Shown here piece by piece: positions 7,807 to 16,411 of a stretch of DNA of 64,000 nucleotides. The position numbers were made by a program, and so were the translations under genes. The notes beneath the pieces are model-generated. The model was not told the DNA's origin. It made no database searches and worked only from the letters and a program-made list of their open reading frames with translations. Position 1 is the stretch's first letter. Every line of letters begins with the position of its first letter. The DNA lies in assembly GCF_900185715.1 (NCBI RefSeq), contig NZ_FYAS01000016.1, forward strand, positions 124,001 through 188,000, read 5' to 3'. The DNA is from Allobosea sp. CS1GBMeth4 (GTDB taxonomy: Bacteria; Pseudomonadota; Alphaproteobacteria; Rhizobiales; Beijerinckiaceae).

Positions 7807-8949
7807 ATGACCCCGCCCTTTCCCTTCGTCGATGTCTCCGGCACGCCCTATGAGCGCGGCCGCCAGCATGGTGCGGCGGTGCCGCAGCGCGTCAAGCGTT
7901 CGATCGAGCTCTATGGCGGGCAGCTCGGAGATCTCGGCTACGGCGCCGCCGCCAAGTCGCGGCTGATCGGCGAATTCGCCCGCGAGATCGAGGCCTACGG
8001 CAAGCACTATGTCGAGGAGATGCGCGGCATCGCCGACGGTGCCGGCGTCGCGCTGGAAGACGTCATCATGATCAACGCCCGCACCGAGGTGATCGCCAAG
8101 GCGAGGCTGGAGAAGAACAGGCCGGTCGAGGTACAGGAAGAGCTCGACGATGGCTGCACCGGCGCGATCATCCTGCCCGAGCGCAGCGCCTCGGGCGAAC
8201 TGATCCACGGCCAGAACTGGGACTGGAAGGCCGAATGCGCCGAGACGGCGATCGTGCTGCGCGTGCGCCGCGCGGACGGACCGGACTTCCTGACCTTCGT
8301 CGAGGCCGGCGGCCTCGCCCGCTGCGGCATGAACGCGGCCGGCATCTCGATCACCGCCAATTATCTCGAAAGCGAGCGCGACTTCACCCAGACCGGCGTG
8401 CCGCTCGCGCTGATCCGCCGCAAGGTGCTGGAGCAGGAGCACCTCGCCTTCGCGATCAAGGCGGTGGCGACGACCCCCAAGGCCTGCTCGAACAACATGA
8501 TGCTCGCGACCGTCGCCGGCTTCGGCATCGACTTCGAATGCGCGCCCGACGCCGCCTTCCCGCTCTACCCGCAGGACGGGCTGATCGTCCACGCCAACCA
8601 CTGGGTCGGCCAGGTCGCGCTGACCAAGCTCACCGATACCGGCACGCCGCGGGTGCCCGAGAGCTTCTACCGCGACTGGCGCGTCAGGAAGCTGCTCGAC
8701 GAAGCCGGCCGCAAGCTCACGGTCGCCGATCTCAAGCAGGCCCTTTTCGACGACTTCCTGAGCCCGCACTCGGTCTGCCGGCCGCCGCGCCTCAACGACA
8801 CCGGCAATCTCTCCGCCACCGTCGCGATGGTGATCATGCAGCCGGCGAGGGGCACGATGGAGGTCGCGCCGCTGCCGGCCCTCAACCGCGGCTTCACCCG
8901 CTACAGCCTCGCCGACGAGCCGGTGACGCTGGCGCAGGCCGCCGAGTAG
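7807..8949 (+). CDS. C45-type acyltransferase/amidohydrolase (isopenicillin N acyltransferase-like Ntn hydrolase)
   Basis: A 380-residue Ntn hydrolase of the acyl-coenzyme A:6-aminopenicillanic acid acyltransferase family, which self-cleaves before a cysteine nucleophile. The cysteine is Cys117 in LDDGCTGAI, followed by HGQNWDW and GLARCGMNAAGI, both family motifs. Bacterial members hydrolyse or form amide bonds of N-acyl amino acids or peptides; the substrate here is unknown. The start at 7807 has GGAG 7 nt upstream. An upstream in-frame ATG at 7768 would overlap the likely promoter. The gene lies 50 nt before an SBP gene on the same strand, so the SBP ligand is a candidate substrate. Confidence 0.87.
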   Translation: MTPPFPFVDVSGTPYERGRQHGAAVPQRVKRSIELYGGQLGDLGYGAAAKSRLIGEFAREIEAYGKHYVEEMRGIADGAGVALEDVIMINARTEVIAKARLEKNRPVEVQEELDDGCTGAIILPERSASGELIHGQNWDWKAECAETAIVLRVRRADGPDFLTFVEAGGLARCGMNAAGISITANYLESERDFTQTGVPLALIRRKVLEQEHLAFAIKAVATTPKACSNNMMLATVAGFGIDFECAPDAAFPLYPQDGLIVHANHWVGQVALTKLTDTGTPRVPESFYRDWRVRKLLDEAGRKLTVADLKQALFDDFLSPHSVCRPPRLNDTGNLSATVAMVIMQPARGTMEVAPLPALNRGFTRYSLADEPVTLAQAAE

Positions 8950-8999
8950 GGCGGCCAGGACAGCGTCGAAGCCGAACCATAAACAAGGGGAATCCGCCG

Positions 9000-10559
9000 A
9001 TGCACAGCCGACGCCGCCTTTCCCTCGCCCTCGCCGGACTGGGCCTTGTCGCCGCGGCCACCTCGCCCGCTGCGGCCACGGCCCTGCGGGTCCATCTCAA
9101 CGCCGACATCCGCAGCATCAATCCGGGCGTCAATCGCGACGACAACACCGACGCGGTCGTCCTGCACATGGTCGAGGGCCTCGTCGCCTATGGCGAGGAT
9201 TCGGCGGTGAAGCCGCTGCTGGCCGAGACGATCGCGGTCTCGCCGGACGGGCTCGGCTACACCTTCACTCTGCGCAAGGGCGTGAAGTTCCACAACGGCG
9301 CCGAGCTCACCTCCGCAGACGTGGTCTGGAGCTGGAACCGCTATATGGATCCGAAGACCGACTGGCGCTGCCTGTCGGAGTTCGACGGCCGGGGGCGCGC
9401 CAAGGTCGAGGCGGTCACGGCGCCCGATCCGGGAACGGTCGTCTTCCGGCTCGACAAGCCGAGCTCGCTCTTCCTCGCCAACCTCGCCCGCACCGACTGC
9501 GCAATGACCGCGATCCTGCACAAGGATTCCGTGAAGGCCGACGGCTCCTTCGACAAGCCGGTCGGCACCGGCCCCTACAGCTTCGGCGAGTGGAAGCGCG
9601 GCGAATTCGTCCGCCTGACCCGCAACGCGGCCTATGCCAGCCTGCCGGGCGCGCCCGACGGCTATACCGGAGGCAAGCGCCCGCTCGTCGACGAGGTCCG
9701 TTTCGTGGTGATCCCGGACGGCGCGACCGCCAAGGCGGCGCTGCTGCGCGGCGACATCGACATCGTGCCCGACGTCGCCAATGCCGAGGTCAAGGAACTC
9801 AGGAAGGATCAGCGCATCGGGCTCTCGATCACGCAGAATATGGGGCTGGTCGGCATCCTCCTGCAGACGCGCGATCCGCTGCTCGGCAACGTCAAGCTGC
9901 GCCAGGCGATCGCGGCGGCGCTCGACACCGAGGAGCTGGTCGCCCAGGTCACGGACGGGCTCGGCAAGCGCAACAACTCGATCGTGCCGACGATGTCGTC
10001 CTATTACGGCTCCGTCCAGGCCAGGGGCTACGAGTACGACCTCGCCGCCGCCCGGAAGCTGCTCCAGGAAGCCGGCTACAAGGGCGAGCCGCTGGTGATG
10101 CTGGCGAACAAGCGCTACCCGCAGAGCTTCGATGCCGCCGTGGTGGCGCAGCAGATGCTCCAGGCCGCCGGCATCAACGTCCAGATCGAGGTGCTCGAAT
10201 GGGCGACGCAGCTCGACCGCTATTCCAAGGGCAATTACCAGCTCCAGGCCTTCCCTTATTCGGCCAGGCTCGACCCAGCCCTCTCCTTCGAATCGGTGAC
10301 CGGCCCGAAGGCGACCCAACCGCGCAAGGTCTGGGACAATCCGGAGGCGCAGGCGCTGCTCGACAGATCGATGGTCGTCTCGGACAAGGCGGAACGGCAG
10401 AAGCTGTTCGACGAACTGCACCGGCGTTTCATCGCCGATGTGCCGATGGTGATGCTCTATAACGGCATCGATGCGGGCGCCTTCGGCAAGCGCATCAAGG
10501 GTTACACATCCTCGATCCTGTCCAAGCCGCGGCTCTGGGAGGTCGCGGTCGCGGATTAA
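9000..10559 (+). CDS. Family-5 ABC substrate-binding protein, paralogue 1 of 3
   Basis: A 519-residue periplasmic SBP (peptide/opine/nickel family 5). The signal peptide is at residues 1 to about 27 (RRR start, Leu/Ala-rich core, AAATA end). Family motifs are VKFHNGAELTSADV, GTGPYSFGEWKRGE and the C-terminal YNGIDAGAF. It shares whole blocks with the proteins at 12275 and 13878 (NPGVNRDDNTD, YMDPKTDWRC, EWATQLDRYSKGNYQ, KPRLWEV). AGGGG is well placed before the ATG. No permease is adjacent; the module at 15467-18869 is the nearest. The gene ends in a convergent overlap with a GntR gene. Confidence 0.92.
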   Translation: MHSRRRLSLALAGLGLVAAATSPAAATALRVHLNADIRSINPGVNRDDNTDAVVLHMVEGLVAYGEDSAVKPLLAETIAVSPDGLGYTFTLRKGVKFHNGAELTSADVVWSWNRYMDPKTDWRCLSEFDGRGRAKVEAVTAPDPGTVVFRLDKPSSLFLANLARTDCAMTAILHKDSVKADGSFDKPVGTGPYSFGEWKRGEFVRLTRNAAYASLPGAPDGYTGGKRPLVDEVRFVVIPDGATAKAALLRGDIDIVPDVANAEVKELRKDQRIGLSITQNMGLVGILLQTRDPLLGNVKLRQAIAAALDTEELVAQVTDGLGKRNNSIVPTMSSYYGSVQARGYEYDLAAARKLLQEAGYKGEPLVMLANKRYPQSFDAAVVAQQMLQAAGINVQIEVLEWATQLDRYSKGNYQLQAFPYSARLDPALSFESVTGPKATQPRKVWDNPEAQALLDRSMVVSDKAERQKLFDELHRRFIADVPMVMLYNGIDAGAFGKRIKGYTSSILSKPRLWEVAVAD

Positions 10560-11206
10560 GCCGCGCCGTTGGCCTCGATAAGGTCCTTGATGATGTGATG
10601 GCTGGTGAGCGCGGCCAGGCGCTCGCCATCTCCGGCGCGGATCGCCGCGACCATCGCATGGTGCTCGGCATCGCTCTCGAGCAAGGCCCGATGCGAGGCC
10701 CAGATCGTGACCGCCGAGCCGCGCGAGCGGTCGCGCAGGCTCCAGATCGTCTCCGCCAGCACCGGATTGCCGCAATGCTCGTAGATCAGGCTATGGAAGG
10801 CGCGATTGATCTCGCTCTGCTCGACGCGCGTGCCGCTCTGGACAGCGCGGCTGAACTCGTGAGCGAGCGCTTCGAGCCTTGCGACCACCTTGTCGTCCAT
10901 CCGGCCGATCACCAGGCGGGACGCAGCGGTCTCGAGGATGATGCGGGTGTCGCGGATCGCCCGGTAGGTCTCGAGATCGATCTCGGTCACCCGGTAGCCA
11001 CGATTGGGCACGTGCTCGATCGTCTTGCGCACGGCGAGCTCGTCGAGCGCGGCGCGGACATCGAAGCGCGTCGCCTGGAAGGCCTCCTCCAGATCGATCT
11101 GCCGCAGCCATTCGCCCGGCCGATAGGCTCGGACATGGATCGCCCGGGCGATCTCGTTGGCGAGTTCGCCCTTGGCGCGCTGACGGGTCTTTGGACGGGT
11201 GGCCAT
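10556..11206 (-). CDS. GntR/FCD-family transcriptional regulator
   Basis: A 216-residue regulator: winged helix at about residues 10-75 (LEEAFQATRFDVRAALDEL, NRGYRVTE wing) and an FCD ligand domain with NRAFHSLIYEHCGN, EHHAMVAAIRAGD and a C-terminal TSHH. FCD proteins usually bind small organic acids or sugar acids through a metal. It lies divergent from the hydrolase-SBP2-SBP3-Dpp gene set with a perfect palindrome in the gap, so it is the likely local regulator. Its TAA overlaps the SBP1 stop: bases 10556-10559 (TTAA) serve both convergent genes. Confidence 0.9.
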   Translation of the reverse strand: MATRPKTRQRAKGELANEIARAIHVRAYRPGEWLRQIDLEEAFQATRFDVRAALDELAVRKTIEHVPNRGYRVTEIDLETYRAIRDTRIILETAASRLVIGRMDDKVVARLEALAHEFSRAVQSGTRVEQSEINRAFHSLIYEHCGNPVLAETIWSLRDRSRGSAVTIWASHRALLESDAEHHAMVAAIRAGDGERLAALTSHHIIKDLIEANGAA

Positions 11207-11318
11207 GACTGGTCTCTAGAGCATCGAAGCGACGCTTGCGAGCCGGCTCGCTCACCTCGCGCACAGCCGAAACTCCTGTCGAATCCGGCTTGCAGGGCCG
11301 AATATAACATGCAACAAA

Positions 11319-11330
11319 ATTGGCGCCAAT
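11319..11330. promoter_or_regulatory. Perfect palindrome, candidate GntR operator
   Basis: ATTGGCGCCAAT is a perfect 12-bp palindrome in the divergent gap between the FCD-GntR gene and the alpha/beta hydrolase, 25 nt before the hydrolase ATG and inside an AT-rich patch (AATATAACATGCAACAAAATT). A repressor site is inferred. Confidence 0.4.
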
Positions 11331-11354
11331 CTTACAGCCAATCAGGAAACCTGC

Positions 11355-12239
11355 ATGACCGCTCCCGCCGCAACGCCCGCCAAGCAGGACGACGCGGCGG
11401 CGATCGCCCGCGCGCTCTACGATCTCGGCCCGACGCCGGTGATCGCCTGCAGAGCCGACCCGCGCTTCAGCTATTGCCTCTATGTGCCGAAGACGCTCGG
11501 CAAGGGCGGGCAGGCGCCCGAGCTCGTCGTCACCATGCACGGCACCGGCCGCGGCTTCACCGGCTATCGCGACGCCTTCCAGGCGTTCGGCCGCTGGAAC
11601 AATTGTATCGTCCTCGCCCCGCTCTTCCCGATCGGCGTAATGGGCGACGGCAACCGCAACGGCTTCAAGTACATGCGCGAGGGCGAGGTCCGCTACGACC
11701 ACATCCTGCTCGCCATGGTCGAAGAGGTCGCGCAGCATTACGGCGTGCGCTTCGACCGCTTCGCCCTGTTCGGCTATTCCGGCGGGGGCCATTTCACCCA
11801 CCGTTTCCTAATGCTGCAGCCTCAGAAGCTCTGGGCCGCCTCGATCGGCGCGCCGGGCTCGGTGACCCTGCTCGACCCGACGCGCGACTGGTGGGTCGGC
11901 ACCCGCAACATGGCCGAACTCTTCGGCACCGCCCCCGACATCGAAGCGATGCGCAAGGTCGCGGTGCAGATGATCGTCGGCGCCGCCGATCTCGAGACCT
12001 GGGAGATCACCCACCAGCCCGGCAGCGCCAGCTGGATGCCGGATGCCAACCATGCCGGCGTGAACCGCCCGGAACGGCTCGACAGCTTGCGCCGGAATTT
12101 CGAGGAGCACGGCATCACGGTGCGCTTCGACCTGGTGCCGAACATGCCGCATGACGGGCTGAAGGCCGTCTCGCGGGTGGAGGACTTTCTCGCCGACGTG
12201 CTCGCCAAGCGCCGATCCGGCGCGGCGAAGGCGGCCTGA
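11355..12239 (+). CDS. Alpha/beta-fold hydrolase (esterase/depolymerase-like)
   Basis: A 294-residue cytoplasmic alpha/beta hydrolase with no signal peptide. The oxyanion region TMHGTGRG is at residues 60-67, the nucleophile elbow GYSGGG places Ser142, and probable triad partners are Asp212 (GAADLE) and His266 (NMPHDG). The fold resembles PHB-depolymerase/feruloyl-esterase-like hydrolases. It is the first gene of a plus-strand run leading to two SBPs and a full Dpp module, so it may cleave an ester or amide in the imported compound. The exact bond is not predictable. Confidence 0.87.
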   Translation: MTAPAATPAKQDDAAAIARALYDLGPTPVIACRADPRFSYCLYVPKTLGKGGQAPELVVTMHGTGRGFTGYRDAFQAFGRWNNCIVLAPLFPIGVMGDGNRNGFKYMREGEVRYDHILLAMVEEVAQHYGVRFDRFALFGYSGGGHFTHRFLMLQPQKLWAASIGAPGSVTLLDPTRDWWVGTRNMAELFGTAPDIEAMRKVAVQMIVGAADLETWEITHQPGSASWMPDANHAGVNRPERLDSLRRNFEEHGITVRFDLVPNMPHDGLKAVSRVEDFLADVLAKRRSGAAKAA

Positions 12240-12274
12240 GGCCGCCTGGACCGCGAACAGCGAGGAGAACGACC

Positions 12275-13819
12275 ATGAACCGCCGGCTCACCTGCGCCTT
12301 CGCTCTCCTCGCCCTCGCGAGTCCCGCTACGGCGCAGACGATCAATGTCGCGCTCAATGCCGACATCCGTTCGACCAATCCGGGCGTCAACCGCGACGAC
12401 AACACCGACGCCGTCGTCCTGCACATGGTCGAGGGCCTGGTCGGCTATCGCGAGAACGGCGCGGTAGCGCCTTTGCTGGCAGAGAAGGTCGCCGTCTCCT
12501 CTGATGGGCTGACCTACACCTTCACCCTGCGCCAGGGCGTCAAGTTCCACAACGGCGCCGAGCTCACCTCGGCCGACGTCCTGTGGAACTGGACCCGCTA
12601 CATGGACCCGAAGACCGACTGGCGCTGCCGGTCGGAATTCGACGGCCGCATCGGCATGAAGGTGACCGGCGTCACCGCACCCGATCCGTCGACCGTGGTG
12701 ATGAGATTGGAGAAGCCGAGCGCGCTCTTCCTCGACACGATGGCGCGGACCGACTGCGCCATGGTCGCGATCATCCACAAGGACTCGCTGAAGCCGGACG
12801 GCTCCTTCGACAAGCCGATCGGCACCGGCCCGTTCATGCTCGGCGACTGGCGCCGCGGCGAGTTCGTCTCGCTCAAGCGTTTCGATGCTTACGTCTCGCC
12901 ACCCGGCGACAAGCGCGACGGCTATGTCGGCCGCAAGAACGCCTTGGTGCCGGAGATCAAATTCCTCGCCATCGCCGACGGCGCGACCGTCAAGGCCGGC
13001 CTGATCTCGGGCGCGCTCCATGTCGCCGACATCCCGGATTCCGACCTGCCGGAGATGCAGAAGAGCAACAGCGTTCAGGTCGTGACCGCGCCGAGCGCGA
13101 CCAAGCACGCTTTGCTCTTCCAGAGCCGCGATCCGCTGCTGTCGGACGTCCGGATGCGCCAGGCGATCGCGGCGGCGCTCGATCTCGACGAGCTCGTCGC
13201 CCAGGCCTCGAACGAGCTCGGCAAGGTCAACAACTCTGCCGTCCACATGGCCTCTCCCTATTACGGCGAGGTCCAGCGCCAGCGCTACGATCACGATCCG
13301 GCCCGGGTGAAGAAGCTGCTCGCGGAGGCCGGCTACAAGGGCCAGACGATCAAGCTGATCGCCAACAAGCGCGCGACCGTGCCGAGCTTCCCGGTCGCGG
13401 TGGTGGCGCAGGCGATGCTTCAGGCGGCCGGCATCAACAGCGAGATCGAAGTGCTGGAATGGGCGACGCAGCTCGACCGCTACAGCAAGGGCAACTACCA
13501 GATGATGTCCTTCAGCTATTCGGCCCGTATCGATCCGGCCCAGAGCTACAACCAGTTCAGCGGCGCCAAGGACACCTACCCGTCCAAGGCCTGGGACAGC
13601 CGCCGCGCCGACGAGCTGATCGAGAAGGCGACGATCACCGCTGATGAGGCCGAACGGCAGAAGCTGTTCGACGAGCTCCACAAGCTCATGCTCGCCGATG
13701 CGCCGCTGATCTTCCTCTACAACCAGGTCGATACCGCCATGGTCTCGAAGCGCCTGCGGGGCTTCGCGCCCTGGGTCGCCTCGAAGCCGCGGCTCTGGGA
13801 GGTCGGCCTCGCCGATTGA
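12275..13819 (+). CDS. Family-5 ABC substrate-binding protein, paralogue 2 of 3
   Basis: A 514-residue periplasmic SBP with a signal peptide at residues 1-21 (MNRR start, ATAQ cleavage end). Closely similar to its neighbours at 9000 and 13878, with shared NPGVNRDDNTD, VKFHNGAELTSADV and EWATQLDRYSKGNYQ blocks. GAGGAG is 7 nt before the ATG. It is 35 nt downstream of the alpha/beta hydrolase and followed after 58 nt, including a strong hairpin, by paralogue 3. The ligand is unknown. Residue differences in the C-terminal half (QSYNQFSGAKDTYPSKAW) suggest that its specificity differs from paralogues 1 and 3. Confidence 0.92.
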   Translation: MNRRLTCAFALLALASPATAQTINVALNADIRSTNPGVNRDDNTDAVVLHMVEGLVGYRENGAVAPLLAEKVAVSSDGLTYTFTLRQGVKFHNGAELTSADVLWNWTRYMDPKTDWRCRSEFDGRIGMKVTGVTAPDPSTVVMRLEKPSALFLDTMARTDCAMVAIIHKDSLKPDGSFDKPIGTGPFMLGDWRRGEFVSLKRFDAYVSPPGDKRDGYVGRKNALVPEIKFLAIADGATVKAGLISGALHVADIPDSDLPEMQKSNSVQVVTAPSATKHALLFQSRDPLLSDVRMRQAIAAALDLDELVAQASNELGKVNNSAVHMASPYYGEVQRQRYDHDPARVKKLLAEAGYKGQTIKLIANKRATVPSFPVAVVAQAMLQAAGINSEIEVLEWATQLDRYSKGNYQMMSFSYSARIDPAQSYNQFSGAKDTYPSKAWDSRRADELIEKATITADEAERQKLFDELHKLMLADAPLIFLYNQVDTAMVSKRLRGFAPWVASKPRLWEVGLAD

Positions 13820-13840
13820 GCCGTCGCGGGCGCGACGGCT
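13819..13840 (+). terminator. Strong hairpin between SBP paralogues 2 and 3
   Basis: AGCCGTCGCG at 13819-13828 pairs perfectly with 13831-13840. The stem starts inside the stop codon of the upstream SBP and is not followed by a T-run. It is more likely a 3'-end stabiliser or processing stem, favouring SBP mRNA, than a full terminator. Confidence 0.5.
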
Positions 13841-13877
13841 GATCATAACGACAAACGAAAAACGACAGGGGACCGAG

Positions 13878-15431
13878 ATGAAGTATCTGTTTACGCCGGC
13901 GGCCGCCCTCCTCGCCACCGCCGCCTTCGCCGCGCCGGCCGCGGCGCAATCCATCACCGTCGCGGTGGCCGCCGACATCCGCAGCAACAATCCCGGCGTC
14001 AATCGCGACGACAACACCGACGATTTCGCGCTGCAGCTGGTCGAGGGCCTGGTCGGCTACAATGAGGGCGGCGCGGCGACGCCGCTGCTCGCCGAGAAGG
14101 TTGAGCTCTCCGCCGACGGCAGGACCTACACCTTCACCCTGCGCCAGGGCGTCAAGTTCCACAACGGCGCCGAGCTCACCTCGGCCGACGTGCTGTGGAG
14201 CTGGAACCGCTACATGGACCCGAAGACCGAGTGGCGCTGCACCTCGGAATTCGACGGCCGCTCCGGCCTGAAGGTCGAGGAGGCGACGGCGCCGGATGCG
14301 CGCACCTTCGTCATGAAGCTCGACAAGCCGAACGCGCTCTTCCTCGACACGCTCGCCCGCACCGACTGCGCGATGACCGCGATCCTGCACAGGGATTCGG
14401 TCAAGGCCGACGGCAGCTGGGACAAGCCGATCGGCACCGGCCCCTACAAGTTCGGCGAGTGGAAGCGCGGCGAATATTTCACCATGACCGCCTTCGAGGG
14501 CTACAGGTCGCCGAAAGAAGGCGGCAAGGCCGATGGTTATGTCGGTTCCAAGCGTCCGCTGCTCAAGGAGGTCAAGTTCCTGATCGTCAAGGACCCGGCG
14601 ACGGTGAAGGCCGGTCTCGTCTCCGGCGCGCTCGACCTGGCCGAGATCCTGCCGAGCGACGCGGCCGAATTGAAGAAGAACCCGAAGCTGGTGGTGGCGG
14701 CCGAACCCAATGCGGTGCGCCATGTCTTCCTGATCCAGACCAGGGACGCGGTGATGGGCAACCAGAAGCTGCGCCAGGCGATCGCCGCCGCGCTCGACAT
14801 GGAAGAGATCGTCGCCGCCTTCTACAACGACCTCGGCAAGCCCAACACCTCGCCGATCTATTCCGGCTCCAGCTATTTCGGCGAGGTCGAGAAGAAGGGC
14901 CACGCCTATGATCCGGCCCGCGCCAAGAAGCTGCTGCAGGAAGCCGGCTACAAGGGCGAGAAGATCGTGATCCTCGCCAATAAGCGCCCGGTCGTGCCGA
15001 GCTTCCCGGCTGCGGTGGTGGCGCAGCAGATGCTGCAGGCCGTCGGCGTCAACGCCGAGATCGAGGTGCTGGACTGGGCGACCCAGCTCGATCGCTACAA
15101 CAAGGGCAACTACCAGATGCAGTCCTTTTCCTTCTCCGCCCGCTTCGACCCCGCCATCGCCTTCGAGCAGTTCTCGGGGCCGAAGGAGAAGCAGCCGCGC
15201 AAGGTCTGGGACAATCCCGAGGCGCAGAAGCTGATCGACAAGCTGTTCGTCACCTCCGACCGGGCCGAGCGCCAGAAGCTCGTCGACGAATTGCACAGGC
15301 GCGTCATCGACGAGGTGCCGATGATCTTCGCCTTCAACGGCCTCGACATCGTCGCCCATTCCAGGCGCGTGCAGGGCTTCAAGCCGTGGCAGTCGAAGCT
15401 GCGCATGTGGGAAGTGACACTGGCGAACTGA
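13878..15431 (+). CDS. Family-5 ABC substrate-binding protein, paralogue 3 of 3
   Basis: A 517-residue periplasmic SBP with a signal peptide at residues 1-24 (ending AAAQ). It shares long identical blocks with the two upstream SBPs. It is immediately followed, 35 nt later, by the DppB-like permease, so it is the most likely cognate SBP of the module. GGGGACC lies upstream of the ATG. Three similar SBPs before one permease pair suggest a transporter with interchangeable binding proteins. Confidence 0.93.
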   Translation: MKYLFTPAAALLATAAFAAPAAAQSITVAVAADIRSNNPGVNRDDNTDDFALQLVEGLVGYNEGGAATPLLAEKVELSADGRTYTFTLRQGVKFHNGAELTSADVLWSWNRYMDPKTEWRCTSEFDGRSGLKVEEATAPDARTFVMKLDKPNALFLDTLARTDCAMTAILHRDSVKADGSWDKPIGTGPYKFGEWKRGEYFTMTAFEGYRSPKEGGKADGYVGSKRPLLKEVKFLIVKDPATVKAGLVSGALDLAEILPSDAAELKKNPKLVVAAEPNAVRHVFLIQTRDAVMGNQKLRQAIAAALDMEEIVAAFYNDLGKPNTSPIYSGSSYFGEVEKKGHAYDPARAKKLLQEAGYKGEKIVILANKRPVVPSFPAAVVAQQMLQAVGVNAEIEVLDWATQLDRYNKGNYQMQSFSFSARFDPAIAFEQFSGPKEKQPRKVWDNPEAQKLIDKLFVTSDRAERQKLVDELHRRVIDEVPMIFAFNGLDIVAHSRRVQGFKPWQSKLRMWEVTLAN

Positions 15432-15466
15432 TCGCGCCCGTACCGTCCGCACAGCGGGAGGAACCG

Positions 15467-16411
15467 ATGCTGCGCTTCGCGCTGACGCGCATCCTGATGT
15501 CCGTGCCGACATTGCTGATCGTGTCGGTCTCGGTCTTCGCTTTGATCCGCCTGATCCCGGGCGATCCGGCCTCGCTGATGCTGGGGGATCTGGCGACACC
15601 GGCCTCGATCGCCGACCTGCAGGCCAGGCTCGGCCTCGACCAGAGCCTGCCGGTCCAGTTCGGCATCTGGTTCGGCAATCTGCTGAAGGGCGATCTCGGC
15701 CAGTCGATCAACTCGCAGCAGGCGGTGCTGCCGCTGATCCTGCAGCGCTTCTGGATCTCGGCCCAGATCGTGCTGGTCGCGGTCGCGCTCGCCAGCCTCG
15801 TCGCCGTGCCCGCTGGCGTCCTCGCCGCCTGGAAGCAGGATTCCGCGCTCGACCTGTCGCTCGTGGCGGCCGCGACGCTGCTGCTCTCGATCCCGACCTT
15901 CTGGCTCGGCCTGCTGCTGCTGCTCTTCTTCGGCCTCAGGCTCGAATGGCTGCCGGTGGTGGGCTATGTCTCGATCGCCGAGAATCCATGGGCCGGCCTT
16001 CTCTACCTCGTCATGCCGATCATGACGCTGTTCCTGCACGAGATCGGCGTGATCCTGCGCATGGCGCGCGCCTCGACACTGGAGGTGCTGCGGCTCGACT
16101 ACATCACCCATGCGAGAGCCAAGGGCCTGAGCGAGGGCGCCGTGCTCTGGAACCACGCCTTCAAGAACGCATTCGGCCCGACCTGGACGCTGATCGGCCT
16201 GGTGCTCGGCAATCTCCTGGGCGGCATCGCGGTGGTCGAGACGGTCTTCACCATCCCCGGCCTTGGCCGCCTGCTGGTCGATTCGATCTTCGCCCGCGAC
16301 TATCCGGTGATCCAGGGCTGCATGCTCTTCGTCGCCTTCACCTATGTGCTGGTCAATCTCGTGATCGACCTCTGCTACCCGCTCTTCGATCCGAGGGTGA
16401 CGGCGCAATGA
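15467..16411 (+). CDS. DppB-type ABC permease
   Basis: A 314-residue inner-membrane permease of the peptide/opine/nickel family. There are six predicted helices: the first at residues 8-30, then LARLGLDQSLPVQF-type periplasmic region and the GDLGQSI motif. The cytoplasmic coupling loop THARAKGLSEGAVLWNHAFKN precedes the last two helices. GGGAGGA is 5 nt before the ATG. The stop overlaps the next start (ATGA), marking a tight operon with DppC- and DppDF-like genes. Confidence 0.93.
   Translation: MLRFALTRILMSVPTLLIVSVSVFALIRLIPGDPASLMLGDLATPASIADLQARLGLDQSLPVQFGIWFGNLLKGDLGQSINSQQAVLPLILQRFWISAQIVLVAVALASLVAVPAGVLAAWKQDSALDLSLVAAATLLLSIPTFWLGLLLLLFFGLRLEWLPVVGYVSIAENPWAGLLYLVMPIMTLFLHEIGVILRMARASTLEVLRLDYITHARAKGLSEGAVLWNHAFKNAFGPTWTLIGLVLGNLLGGIAVVETVFTIPGLGRLLVDSIFARDYPVIQGCMLFVAFTYVLVNLVIDLCYPLFDPRVTAQ

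Noticed and set aside
11822-14017. Very long open frame on the minus strand (731 codons), antisense to the hydrolase and SBP2
   Set aside because: Arg/Asp/Leu-rich low-complexity translation typical of high-GC shadow frames; the plus-strand genes have clear domains and ribosome sites.
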